Of a stretch of 7,817 bases of DNA, positions 1 through 5,213 are shown piece after piece (the stretch's first letter is position 1; each line of letters starts with the position of its first letter). Made by a program: the position numbers and the translations under genes. The DNA is taken from NCBI GenBank assembly GCA_964503685.1, contig CAZDAW010000130.1, positions 1-7,817 on the forward strand. The letters run 5' to 3'. The notes beneath the pieces are model-generated. The model saw only the letters and a list, made by a program, of their open reading frames with translations. It ran no database searches and was not told the origin of the DNA. The DNA is from CAZDAW01 sp964503685. GTDB lineage: Bacteria; Chloroflexota; Anaerolineae; Anaerolineales; Anaerolineaceae.

Positions 1-296
1 CCAGCAGGCGGAGTTCCATCAGGTGGATTACCGCCAGGCCCGCCAGCGGAGGGTGTACCTTGCGGCATAACACCGGGTGTTCCTTCTGGCATAATGCCCG
101 GCGTCCCTTCAGGCATATCTTTGGGATCAGTAACTGTCGCCTGAGCCGCCTCATTGGAGACAGCAGGAGTCTCTGTGACCACAACTAGAGATAACTCCGA
201 GGCGCTGGGTGAAACTGTCGCTGGTGTACATGCGCCGAGTAATAATGGCAAAATGATGACCAGTAAAAGGGTTGCAGATCGAGTTTTATTATGCAT
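1..296 (-). CDS. Putative lipoprotein, N-terminal part (cut by window edge)
   Basis: This minus-strand reading frame starts at ATG 296-294 and stays open for 98 codons to the window edge. A strong Shine-Dalgarno sequence, AAGGAG (complement of 301-306), lies 4 bases before the ATG. The N-terminus is a lipoprotein signal peptide: positive residues (K4, R6), a hydrophobic core at residues 9-20, and the lipobox LLGAC with Cys23 as the expected lipidated residue. The mature protein should therefore be anchored on the outer face of the cytoplasmic membrane. A Thr/Ser/Pro/Ala-rich stalk follows. Residues 61-84 are three 8-residue repeats (MPEGTPGI, MPEGTPGV, MPQGTPSA), and then a Gly/Pro/Asn-rich stretch runs off the window. 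This looks like a flexible linker in front of a surface domain that is not visible here. The gene diverges from a two-component operon and could be its target, which is inference. The functional domain cannot be named. Confidence 0.85.
   Translation of the reverse strand, partial: MHNKTRSATLLLVIILPLLLGACTPATVSPSASELSLVVVTETPAVSNEAAQATVTDPKDMPEGTPGIMPEGTPGVMPQGTPSAGGPGGNPPDGTPPA
45..116 (-). repeat. Three tandem 24-bp coding repeats in the lipoprotein
   Basis: Three consecutive 24-bp units encode MPEGTPGI, MPEGTPGV and MPQGTPSA (residues 61-84). The units differ mostly at third codon positions, so the peptide repeat is conserved more than the DNA. That suggests an older duplication kept for its protein sequence rather than a recent slippage event. 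Degenerate GTP/GTPP motifs continue towards the window edge. Confidence 0.75.
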
Positions 297-340
297 ATTT
301 CTCCTTGTTTTTCAATAGATTAAGCAATTATCACGAATCT

Positions 341-354
341 AAAGAGATCTCTTT
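341..354. promoter_or_regulatory. 14-bp perfect palindrome, possible operator
   Basis: AAAGAGATCTCTTT is its own reverse complement. It lies about 45 bases upstream of the lipoprotein start. On the minus strand it would fall in the spacer/-35 region of a possible lipoprotein promoter whose -10 is GATAAT (complement of 327-332), with no good -35. A dimeric regulator binding here would affect lipoprotein transcription. The binding protein is unknown. A palindrome of this kind could occur by chance in AT-rich DNA, so the functional call is tentative. Confidence 0.35.
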
Positions 355-370
355 CCTGAGTAGATTTGAG

Positions 371-405
371 AGAAAAAGAACCCATTGGGCTCACTTTTCT
401 TTTTT
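371..405 (+). terminator. Possible intrinsic terminator-like hairpin in the divergent region
   Basis: On the plus strand AGAAAA (371-376) can pair with TTTTCT (395-400). Inside that, GAACCC (378-383) pairs imperfectly with GGGCTC (387-392) around an ATT loop, with one A/C mismatch and a small internal loop. A run of five T follows (401-405). The A-tract, stem, T-tract layout resembles a Rho-independent terminator. No plus-strand gene ends upstream, so it would only stop antisense transcription coming from the lipoprotein region and insulate the response-regulator promoter. The stem is weak and may be chance in AT-rich sequence. Confidence 0.25.
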
Positions 406-429
406 ATGCGTTTATTTTAGAAAATCAGG

Positions 430-462
430 CTGTGAATAAACAAAGAAAAAACTGTGAAAATG
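430..462 (+). promoter_or_regulatory. 11-bp-pitch direct repeats, candidate OmpR/PhoB-type regulator box
   Basis: CTGTGAATAAA (430-440) and CTGTGAAAATG (452-462) begin with identical CTGTGAA heptamers exactly 22 bp apart. A degenerate unit, CAAAGAAAAAA (441-451), sits in register between them, giving three units at 11-bp pitch. Known OmpR/PhoB-family regulators bind tandem heptamers at this pitch; the E. coli pho box is CTGTCAT-type. Ten bases after the last unit comes a -10-like TATAGC (473-478), the spacing typical of PhoB-activated promoters. The adjacent OmpR-type response regulator is the obvious candidate binder, implying autoregulation. This is inferred from sequence layout. Confidence 0.45.
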
Positions 463-472
463 ATGAGAAACC

Positions 473-523
473 TATAGCCCCATAAGAATCTCACTGCATT
501 TTCACAGAGAAATCAAGTATAGT
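473..523 (+). promoter_or_regulatory. Candidate promoter(s) of the two-component operon
   Basis: There are two -10-like hexamers upstream of the response regulator: TATAGC (473-478) and TATAGT (518-523). Neither has a good -35, as is common for promoters that need an activator. The second would start transcription near 530, leaving a leader that still contains the Shine-Dalgarno and the ATG at 558 but not a usable ATG at 534. CATTTTCACAG (497-507) is a perfect inverted copy of CTGTGAAAATG at 452-462 and lies around the -35 position of the second candidate. Which promoter is used cannot be decided from the sequence. Confidence 0.35.
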
Positions 524-557
524 TGATGTTGTAATGGGATGCGAAAGTGAGGAATTT

Positions 558-1235
558 ATGCCAACGGTTCTTGTGGTCGATGATGATCCAAAACTACTTA
601 AAATGCTTCAACGAACGCTGACCTATGAGAATTTAAACGTATTAACCGCCAGCAGTGGATTAGAAGCTCTGACAATCATAAACGCGCATAAACCTGATTT
701 ATTAATTGTGGATTGGATGATGCCTAAAATGGACGGTGTAACGCTCATTCGCTGCTTGCGCGCAGAAGAAAACAAGACTCTGATATTGATGCTTACAGCG
801 CGTGATGCTATTGAGAATCGCGTAGAGGGCTTAGACAGCGGGGCAGATGATTACCTTGTAAAACCATTTGCCCCAGATGAATTGGTGGCTCGGGTTCGCG
901 CTTTACTGCGAAGAACGGGCACAGAGATAAAATCTCAAACTTTATCGTACCTGGATTTGACATTGAACCCAATTTATCATCAGGCGCGGCGGGGAGATGT
1001 CAATTTGTCGCTCACTTTGACTGAATTCAACCTCTTGCACCTCTTCTTACGCCATCCATGCCAGGTATTAGAACGCGCGCAAATACTTAATGAAGTCTGG
1101 GGTTATGATTTTAACGGCGACGATAACGTACTGGAAATTTACATCGGCTACCTCCGCAAAAAATTGGAAGCTGGCGGTCGCCCTCGTCTCATCCACACCG
1201 TCCGCGGTGTAGGTTATGTCTTGCGCGAGGAGTGA
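558..1235 (+). CDS. OmpR/PhoB-family two-component response regulator
   Basis: This 225-residue DNA-binding response regulator is standard length for the family. The N-terminal receiver domain (about residues 2-118) starts PTVLVVDDD with the acidic pocket at D9/D10. The predicted phosphoacceptor is D52 in LLIVDWMMPKMDG, and T80 (MLTARD) and K102 (YLVKPF) complete the active site. The C-terminal winged helix (about 129-224) has the family signatures LTLTEFNLL, the VLEIYIGYLRKKL recognition region and the HTVRGVGYVL wing. I chose ATG 558 because AGGA at 550-553 lies five bases before it. An upstream in-frame ATG at 534 would add eight residues not typical of the family and has no Shine-Dalgarno. 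It is followed at once by its cognate kinase gene. PhoB, MprA or BaeR-like identity cannot be resolved. Confidence 0.95.
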   Translation: MPTVLVVDDDPKLLKMLQRTLTYENLNVLTASSGLEALTIINAHKPDLLIVDWMMPKMDGVTLIRCLRAEENKTLILMLTARDAIENRVEGLDSGADDYLVKPFAPDELVARVRALLRRTGTEIKSQTLSYLDLTLNPIYHQARRGDVNLSLTLTEFNLLHLFLRHPCQVLERAQILNEVWGYDFNGDDNVLEIYIGYLRKKLEAGGRPRLIHTVRGVGYVLREE

Positions 1236-2704
1236 TGTCCATACGGTTGCGTTTTACCCTGATTTACAATGCTATTCTGGCTTTAACGCTGGCAATCTTC
1301 AGTGTTACATTGTATTCCATTCAAGCCAATACAACTCTTGAGGCGCTTAAGAAAGACCTGAGAAGGGGTAGCGAAACCCTGGGAACATCTGTCTTGCAGG
1401 CAGCTATTAATCCTGCTCTCTCTATTCAACAGCACACCAATATTGAATCGCCGCCGCCCAAACCTTTCAACACATTTTCTGACGACCAGGCGTTTGTGGG
1501 TATCCCTGAGCGAGAAATTGTGCGTGTATTAGATAGCTCAGGAAATTTAATTGCCAGTCCTTATGGCCGTCCTGAAGATGCCCTTCCTCTTAGCAAGGAA
1601 GGTTTGCAAATGCTACAAAATAAACAAGAATGGTGGGAAATTAATAATGTTCAAAATCAGCGGGCGTTGATTTATAGTCGTCCAATTATCTCAGCAGGCC
1701 GGGTTGTTTATATTCTTCAGGTGGCCCGTATGCTTACTGAGCGTGACAACTCTCTGCGAACACTGGGAACAACCCTGGTATTATCCAGTTTAGTGACAGT
1801 ACTGGCTGCCTTTGGTATCGGTTGGGCTCTTTCGGCGATAACCTTAACTCCCATTCATAACATTACACAAACTGCGCGAACGATTGGCGAAAAGCGTGAC
1901 TTCACCCGGCGTGTATTCTATGAGGGGCCGCAAGATGAGGTGGGCCAATTGGCAACAACTTTCAATTCCATGCTGGCGCGTTTACAAGAAGGATATCAAC
2001 GCATTGCACATTCCCTTGAAATGCAGCGAAATTTTGTGGCCGATGTCTCGCACGAACTCCGTACGCCATTGACAACTTTACGCGGCAATCTGGAATTACT
2101 CCGTCGCGTACCTCCTATTCCTGCCGACGAACGAGCCGACATTTTAGATGATATGGTTGGCGAAAGTGATCGCCTTATTCGTCTGGTCAATGAATTACTT
2201 GCCCTGGCGCGGGCAGATGTAAAGCGGAATTTGGATAATTGCTCAATCGTTATTTTCCCGATACTTGAAGAGGTTTGCCGACAGGTGCGAAAGATGGATG
2301 CCAATCGGATCATTACTTTGAATGTTTCTGCTGATGTCGCTATAGTTGGCGATAATGATGCCCTCAAGCAAATTATGCTTATTTTGCTGGATAATGCTCT
2401 TAAGTACTCGGATGGGGATATTCATGTGACGGCAGAACAGAAAGGGATGCAAGTAGAAATCCGTGTTCAGGATCATGGCAAAGGTATGGCTCCTGATAAG
2501 TTGGAACATGTCTTCGACCGTTTTTATCGCAGTGATGATGCTGGCAGTACTCCAGGCTTTGGTCTTGGATTATCCATTGCGAAATCTCTGGTCGAAAATC
2601 TGGGTGGAGAGATTGCGATGAAAAGCGAACAAGGAAAGGGGAGTGAAGTAATTGTAAAATTTCCGAAAGCAAGCTGGTCGCCCATTTCGTTGAAAGACCC
2701 TTGA
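1235..2704 (+). CDS. Membrane sensor histidine kinase (HAMP/HisKA/HATPase)
   Basis: This 489-residue HPK1-type kinase is predicted to sit in the cytoplasmic membrane and phosphorylate the preceding response regulator. The order is: TM1 (about 7-29), an extracytoplasmic sensor region of about 145 residues with no family I recognise, TM2 (about 177-202), HAMP linker (about 203-255), then the dimerisation domain with H-box DVSHELRTP and phosphorylated His273. The ATPase domain follows with N-box LLDNALKYS (Asn387), G1 DHGKGM, F-box FDRFYR and G2 GFGLGLSIA. All catalytic motifs are intact. The ATG at 1235 overlaps the response-regulator stop by one base (TGATG), with GAGG at 1227-1230 as ribosome binding site. 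GTG 1232 is an alternative giving one extra residue. The tight coupling argues for translational coupling and a cognate pair. The signal sensed is unknown. Confidence 0.95.
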   Translation: MSIRLRFTLIYNAILALTLAIFSVTLYSIQANTTLEALKKDLRRGSETLGTSVLQAAINPALSIQQHTNIESPPPKPFNTFSDDQAFVGIPEREIVRVLDSSGNLIASPYGRPEDALPLSKEGLQMLQNKQEWWEINNVQNQRALIYSRPIISAGRVVYILQVARMLTERDNSLRTLGTTLVLSSLVTVLAAFGIGWALSAITLTPIHNITQTARTIGEKRDFTRRVFYEGPQDEVGQLATTFNSMLARLQEGYQRIAHSLEMQRNFVADVSHELRTPLTTLRGNLELLRRVPPIPADERADILDDMVGESDRLIRLVNELLALARADVKRNLDNCSIVIFPILEEVCRQVRKMDANRIITLNVSADVAIVGDNDALKQIMLILLDNALKYSDGDIHVTAEQKGMQVEIRVQDHGKGMAPDKLEHVFDRFYRSDDAGSTPGFGLGLSIAKSLVENLGGEIAMKSEQGKGSEVIVKFPKASWSPISLKDP

Positions 2705-2729
2705 CAGGTAAAACAAGTTATTATATAAT
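2701..2729 (+). promoter_or_regulatory. Consensus sigma70-type promoter of the LacI-family gene
   Basis: TTGACA (2701-2706), a 17-base spacer and TATAAT (2724-2729) form an exact match to the vegetative bacterial consensus. The -35 box overlaps the TGA stop of the histidine kinase gene (2702-2704). The predicted start of transcription is near 2736, inside the palindromic operator, leaving a leader of about 26 bases to the ATG at 2762. So strong a promoter under an overlapping operator fits a tightly repressed, autoregulated gene. Confidence 0.85.
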
Positions 2730-2742
2730 GCAACCGGTTGCA
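2729..2742. promoter_or_regulatory. LacI-family operator O1 (perfect 14-bp palindrome)
   Basis: TGCAACCGGTTGCA is a perfect palindrome with a central CG, the hallmark of LacI-family operators. It begins at the last base of the -10 box and covers the predicted transcription start, so a bound repressor would block RNA polymerase. An identical copy lies at 3795-3808 on the other side of the regulator gene. That pairing makes the adjacent LacI-type protein the likely binder and the gene autoregulated. Confidence 0.85.
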
Positions 2743-2761
2743 CGCAAACAGGTTATTAAAA

Positions 2762-3772
2762 ATGAGCAAAAATTCGGCCATGACGATCACTGATATTGCC
2801 CGGTTGGCGCAAGTTTCCAAGTCAACCGTTTCGCGAGCGCTGAATGATAGCCCGTTAATCGGTGAGGAAACGAAAGAACGAATTCGAGCAATTGCTCAGC
2901 AACACAACTTTCGGATTAATGTTGTTGCAAGACAGCTCAGTTTGAAACAAAGCATGACGATCGCTTATGTGACACATTGCTATCATAAAGATTATTCGGT
3001 GGCAGATCTTTTTAGCATGGAGATTATGGGTGGTATCTCCAGGGCATTATATAAAAATGGTTATGATATGCTGGTTGTCCAGGTCAATCCAAGCGAAATT
3101 GAATGGGCGCACGAATATATTGATACCGGTCGTGTGGATGGTTTCATCTTGATGACCTCTACCAAGAAGCAGAATCATATCCATGCCTTGTTGGAAATGG
3201 GTGCTCCGTTCATTATCTGGGGAGTGCCGGGGCCAAATTACAACTGTTGTTCAGTCACAGGAGACAATTTCACCGGTGGAAAACTGGCAACAGAATACCT
3301 TGCGCTCTCTGGCAGGCGGCGAATTGCCTTTATAGGCGGCTTTGCCGATGATTTGGAAGTGCAGTATCGTTATGCTGGTTACGAAGCAGCTATCCGTGGA
3401 GCAGGAATGACCATTGATCCTAATCTGCTCGCTTATGGAGATTATTCCAACACGTCGGGGGCGCGAGCAATGAGGCAATTGCTCAGTAAAGCGCCAGATA
3501 TTGATGCAGTCTTTGTCAATAGCGACCTGATGGCCATCGCTGCGATGGGAGTGATTCGTGAGAGCGGCCGCCGGGTGCCTGAAGACATAGCAGTGGTTGG
3601 TTATGATGATCTGTCAATTGCAGAATTTTGTACACCGCCTTTAACCACCATCCGACAGCATATACCGCAAGCAGGGAGATTACTCGCTGATAACCTGATC
3701 CAATATTTGCAAACAGGGATAATAACCAACGTGACCGTGCCTGTCGAGCTTATTAAACGCCAATCGGCATAG
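2762..3772 (+). CDS. LacI-family transcriptional regulator
   Basis: This 336-residue protein is typical for LacI/GalR regulators. The N-terminal helix-turn-helix (about 8-27) reads TITDIARLAQVSKSTVSRAL. The hinge helix follows at about 54-63 (NVVARQLSLK). The periplasmic-binding-protein-like effector domain (about 66-336) has conserved features such as VTGDNFTGGKLATEYL, RRRIAFIGG, VFVNSDLMAIAAMGVIRESG, VPEDIAVVGYDD and PPLTTIRQ. It is expected to be a cytoplasmic dimer or tetramer whose DNA binding is switched by a small ligand, usually a sugar or nucleoside; the ligand is not predictable here. I chose ATG 2762. The in-frame TTG at 2738 lies inside the operator, and the next ATG (2780) has no better ribosome site; a weak AGG is at 2750-2752. 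Identical operators flank the gene. No sugar catabolic or transport gene is adjacent. Confidence 0.95.
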   Translation: MSKNSAMTITDIARLAQVSKSTVSRALNDSPLIGEETKERIRAIAQQHNFRINVVARQLSLKQSMTIAYVTHCYHKDYSVADLFSMEIMGGISRALYKNGYDMLVVQVNPSEIEWAHEYIDTGRVDGFILMTSTKKQNHIHALLEMGAPFIIWGVPGPNYNCCSVTGDNFTGGKLATEYLALSGRRRIAFIGGFADDLEVQYRYAGYEAAIRGAGMTIDPNLLAYGDYSNTSGARAMRQLLSKAPDIDAVFVNSDLMAIAAMGVIRESGRRVPEDIAVVGYDDLSIAEFCTPPLTTIRQHIPQAGRLLADNLIQYLQTGIITNVTVPVELIKRQSA

Positions 3773-3785
3773 CCGTATTTTTTTT
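3765..3785 (+). terminator. Possible short intrinsic terminator after the LacI-family gene
   Basis: CGGC (3765-3768) pairs with GCCG (3772-3775) around a three-base ATA loop, and a run of eight T follows (3778-3785). The stop codon TAG (3770-3772) lies inside the hairpin. The T-tract is good, but a 4-bp stem is short, so termination would be partial at best. It would separate regulator transcription from the second operator unit. Confidence 0.3.
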
Positions 3786-3794
3786 AGTAATAGG

Positions 3795-3808
3795 TGCAAC
3801 CGGTTGCA
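3795..3808. promoter_or_regulatory. LacI-family operator O2 (identical to O1)
   Basis: This is a second exact copy of TGCAACCGGTTGCA, 1066 bp downstream of O1 and 23 bases before the ATG of the 77-codon gene. Just upstream is a weak promoter candidate: TCGGCA (3764-3769), 16 bases, AGTAAT (3786-3791), which would put the operator over the transcription start, as at O1. A bound repressor here would control the small gene and possibly the oxidoreductase beyond it. O1 and O2 could also be bridged by a tetrameric repressor, which is speculative. Confidence 0.85.
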
Positions 3809-3831
3809 GATCGGTAAGAAAGGAATAGAAA

Positions 3832-4065
3832 ATGAACCCAATGGTATTTATGATATTAGCAGCGGAAAGAGAATTAAAAAGTCAACAATCAATACAAACA
3901 CAGGATGATGATATCTCAACAGCAATAATCCGCTCATCTGCATCGCAATTTACACTTTTGCGAAAGATTTATAATAAAGTAACTAGCCGCTCTCGTCTAT
4001 CCTGCACACTCAATGCTTCTGAGGCAAATTGTTGCTCAACTGTTAAAGTGTCCTCAAAAGCATGA
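3832..4065 (+). CDS. Small protein of unknown function (77 aa), operator-controlled
   Basis: I do not recognise this product. Evidence for translation is the good Shine-Dalgarno AGGA (3821-3824, within AAAGGAA), seven bases from the ATG, and its place directly after operator O2. The start MNPMVFMILAAERELKSQQ is a short hydrophobic and then charged amphipathic segment. It loosely recalls the LAxER-type N-terminus of some short bacterial proteins of unknown role, a resemblance from memory only. The rest is Ser-rich (13 Ser in all) with three Cys near the C-terminus (one SC, then CC) and no signal peptide or clear transmembrane helix. Codon use (ATA, AGA, many AT-ending codons) looks less like its neighbours. 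It may be a true small gene, the remnant of a longer gene once controlled by O2, or a leader reading frame. Confidence 0.5.
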   Translation: MNPMVFMILAAERELKSQQSIQTQDDDISTAIIRSSASQFTLLRKIYNKVTSRSRLSCTLNASEANCCSTVKVSSKA

Positions 4066-4095
4066 TAATGAAACGGAAAAATAAAAGTAATCAGT

Positions 4096-4124
4096 TATGG
4101 GTGGGTCAGCAAGATCCACCCATA
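4096..4124 (+). terminator. Strong intercistronic hairpin, possible terminator or attenuator
   Basis: Bases 4096-4107 pair with 4113-4124 to form a 12-bp stem (one G-U pair) around the loop AGCAA. The T-run that follows (4128-4131) is only four long and is three bases away, so as a Rho-independent terminator it is weak despite the strong stem. It ends about 9 bases before the AAAGG ribosome site (4134-4138) of the oxidoreductase gene. It could partly terminate transcripts from the small gene, protect the 3' end of an upstream mRNA, or set the expression ratio of the two genes. I see no clear promoter between the hairpin and the oxidoreductase. Confidence 0.55.
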
Positions 4125-4145
4125 CGATTTTAGAAAGGTAAACAC

Positions 4146-5132
4146 ATGCAATCTAAACCCAAACCATCAATCGGCGTTACATTTCACCCAACATTCCCAC
4201 CCGAAACCCTCGCCAATTTCGCCAGTCAAGCTGAAGCAGCGGGCTTTGATGAAGTATGGTTGTGGGAAGACTGCTTCTATGCAGGAGCATTCACATCAGC
4301 TGCAACGATTCTTTCGGCAACGCAATCGGTTAAGGTGGGAATTGGAATTTTACCGGTTACAGTTCGTAACCCATTGTTTACAGCGATGGAGATAACGACA
4401 CTCGCTCGATTGTATCCTGGACGTTTTATCCCAGGATTTGGGCACGGCGTCGAATCATGGATGAAGCAAATTGGTTCTTATCCTAAATCCACTTTGCGCG
4501 CTCTTGAAGAGACGGTCAGCGTCGTACGCCGATTGCTGCTCGGCGAGAATACAACGATGCATGGAGAACACGTTTTTCTTGACAACGTTCAGATGAAATT
4601 AACACCCAAAGAAATGCCTCCATTGTTTATCGGCGGCATACGTGAAAAAACCCTGCGGCTGGCTGGACGAGTCGGCGACGGGACAATATTGACATCCATG
4701 TCGTCGCCAGCATACATTCATTGGGCTGATACACACATTAGAACTGGTATGAACGAAGCAGGGCGTACAGAAAATCACCGGACAGTATCCGTCTTTTGCA
4801 AAGTGAATCCTGATGGCGCTTCAGCACGCGATGTCGCGCGCCAAACGTTGGCGAAGATTTTTGAAAATGGAGAACCTCATTTATTTGCACTGGGTATTGA
4901 CGAAGAGGCGCCGGGATTGGTCAAGAAATATGGTATAGAAGGAGCAGCCAAAAGAATGCCGGATGCCTGGGTTGATGCATTATCTGCTTCGGGTACCCCA
5001 GATCATGCCGTTGAATCGATAAACAATTTAATTCAGGCAGGCGCCGACACGATCATATTAGAACCCATCGAGGGCGATCCAGCCAGTCTGCACGACTATA
5101 TCCGCTATTTACTCCCAAGTTTACAAAAATAA
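4146..5132 (+). CDS. LLM-class (luciferase-like, possibly F420-dependent) oxidoreductase
   Basis: This 328-residue cytoplasmic TIM-barrel oxidoreductase belongs to the bacterial-luciferase-like superfamily, nearest in style to the methylene-tetrahydromethanopterin reductase/F420-dependent group. Supporting segments are the N-terminal strand IGVTFHP, the AEAAGFDEVWLWED helix-strand (about 29-42), VKVGIGILPVTVRNPLFTAMEITTLARLYPGRF (about 62-94), the glycine-rich GFGHGV (97-102), and PPLFIGG...TLRLAGRVGDG (158-179). The C-terminal AGADTIILEP closes the barrel. The cofactor (F420 or FMN) and substrate cannot be read from sequence. The ATG at 4146 has AAAGG seven bases upstream. The gene lies 80 bases after the small protein gene, so it may be a distal part of the O2-controlled unit if transcripts pass the hairpin at 4096-4124. 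Confidence 0.9.
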   Translation: MQSKPKPSIGVTFHPTFPPETLANFASQAEAAGFDEVWLWEDCFYAGAFTSAATILSATQSVKVGIGILPVTVRNPLFTAMEITTLARLYPGRFIPGFGHGVESWMKQIGSYPKSTLRALEETVSVVRRLLLGENTTMHGEHVFLDNVQMKLTPKEMPPLFIGGIREKTLRLAGRVGDGTILTSMSSPAYIHWADTHIRTGMNEAGRTENHRTVSVFCKVNPDGASARDVARQTLAKIFENGEPHLFALGIDEEAPGLVKKYGIEGAAKRMPDAWVDALSASGTPDHAVESINNLIQAGADTIILEPIEGDPASLHDYIRYLLPSLQK

Positions 5133-5183
5133 ACCAATGCTATTTGAACGTAAACTGTAACGCTTTCAATTGTTGATAAGAGA

Positions 5184-5189
5184 TATAAT
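5184..5189 (+). promoter_or_regulatory. -10 box of a likely MFS gene promoter
   Basis: TATAAT is a perfect -10 hexamer 24 bases before the ATG of the exporter gene. No good -35 is present at 16-18 bases. Overlapping that position is TGTAACGCTTTCA (5156-5168), whose halves TGTAAC and TGAAAG (reverse strand) are an imperfect inverted repeat. It could be a regulator site but has odd spacing for a LacI/CcpA-type operator. The promoter lets this gene be transcribed apart from the oxidoreductase. Confidence 0.5.
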
Positions 5190-5213
5190 AGGCAGATTAC
5201 GCAAGGCGCAAAA

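Noticed and set aside
534..557. Upstream ATG adding MGCESEEF to the response regulator
   Set aside because: There is no Shine-Dalgarno before 534, the extra residues are atypical for receiver domains, and AGGA is well placed for ATG 558.
2738..2761. TTG start for the LacI-family gene
   Set aside because: The TTG lies inside the palindromic operator at the predicted transcription start, so it would have no leader; ATG 2762 gives a normal N-terminus.
1996..2820. Several minus-strand open frames across the histidine kinase gene and LacI promoter region
   Set aside because: They lie opposite strongly supported genes or promoter sequence, have no recognisable domains, and are low-complexity shadow translations.
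3251..3478. Minus-strand open frame inside the LacI-family gene
   Set aside because: It is a shadow of a conserved coding region with no ribosome site or recognisable domain.
2729..3808. The two TGCAACCGGTTGCA copies as terminal repeats of a mobile element
   Set aside because: The palindromes are identical in both orientations and sit at regulatory positions; there is no transposase and no target-site duplication, so LacI operators explain them better.
5156..5168. TGTAACGCTTTCA as a catabolite-response or LacI-type operator before the MFS gene
   Set aside because: It is an odd-length, imperfect inverted repeat one base short of the usual cre pattern and unlike TGCAACCGGTTGCA; recorded only as a note in the promoter entry.
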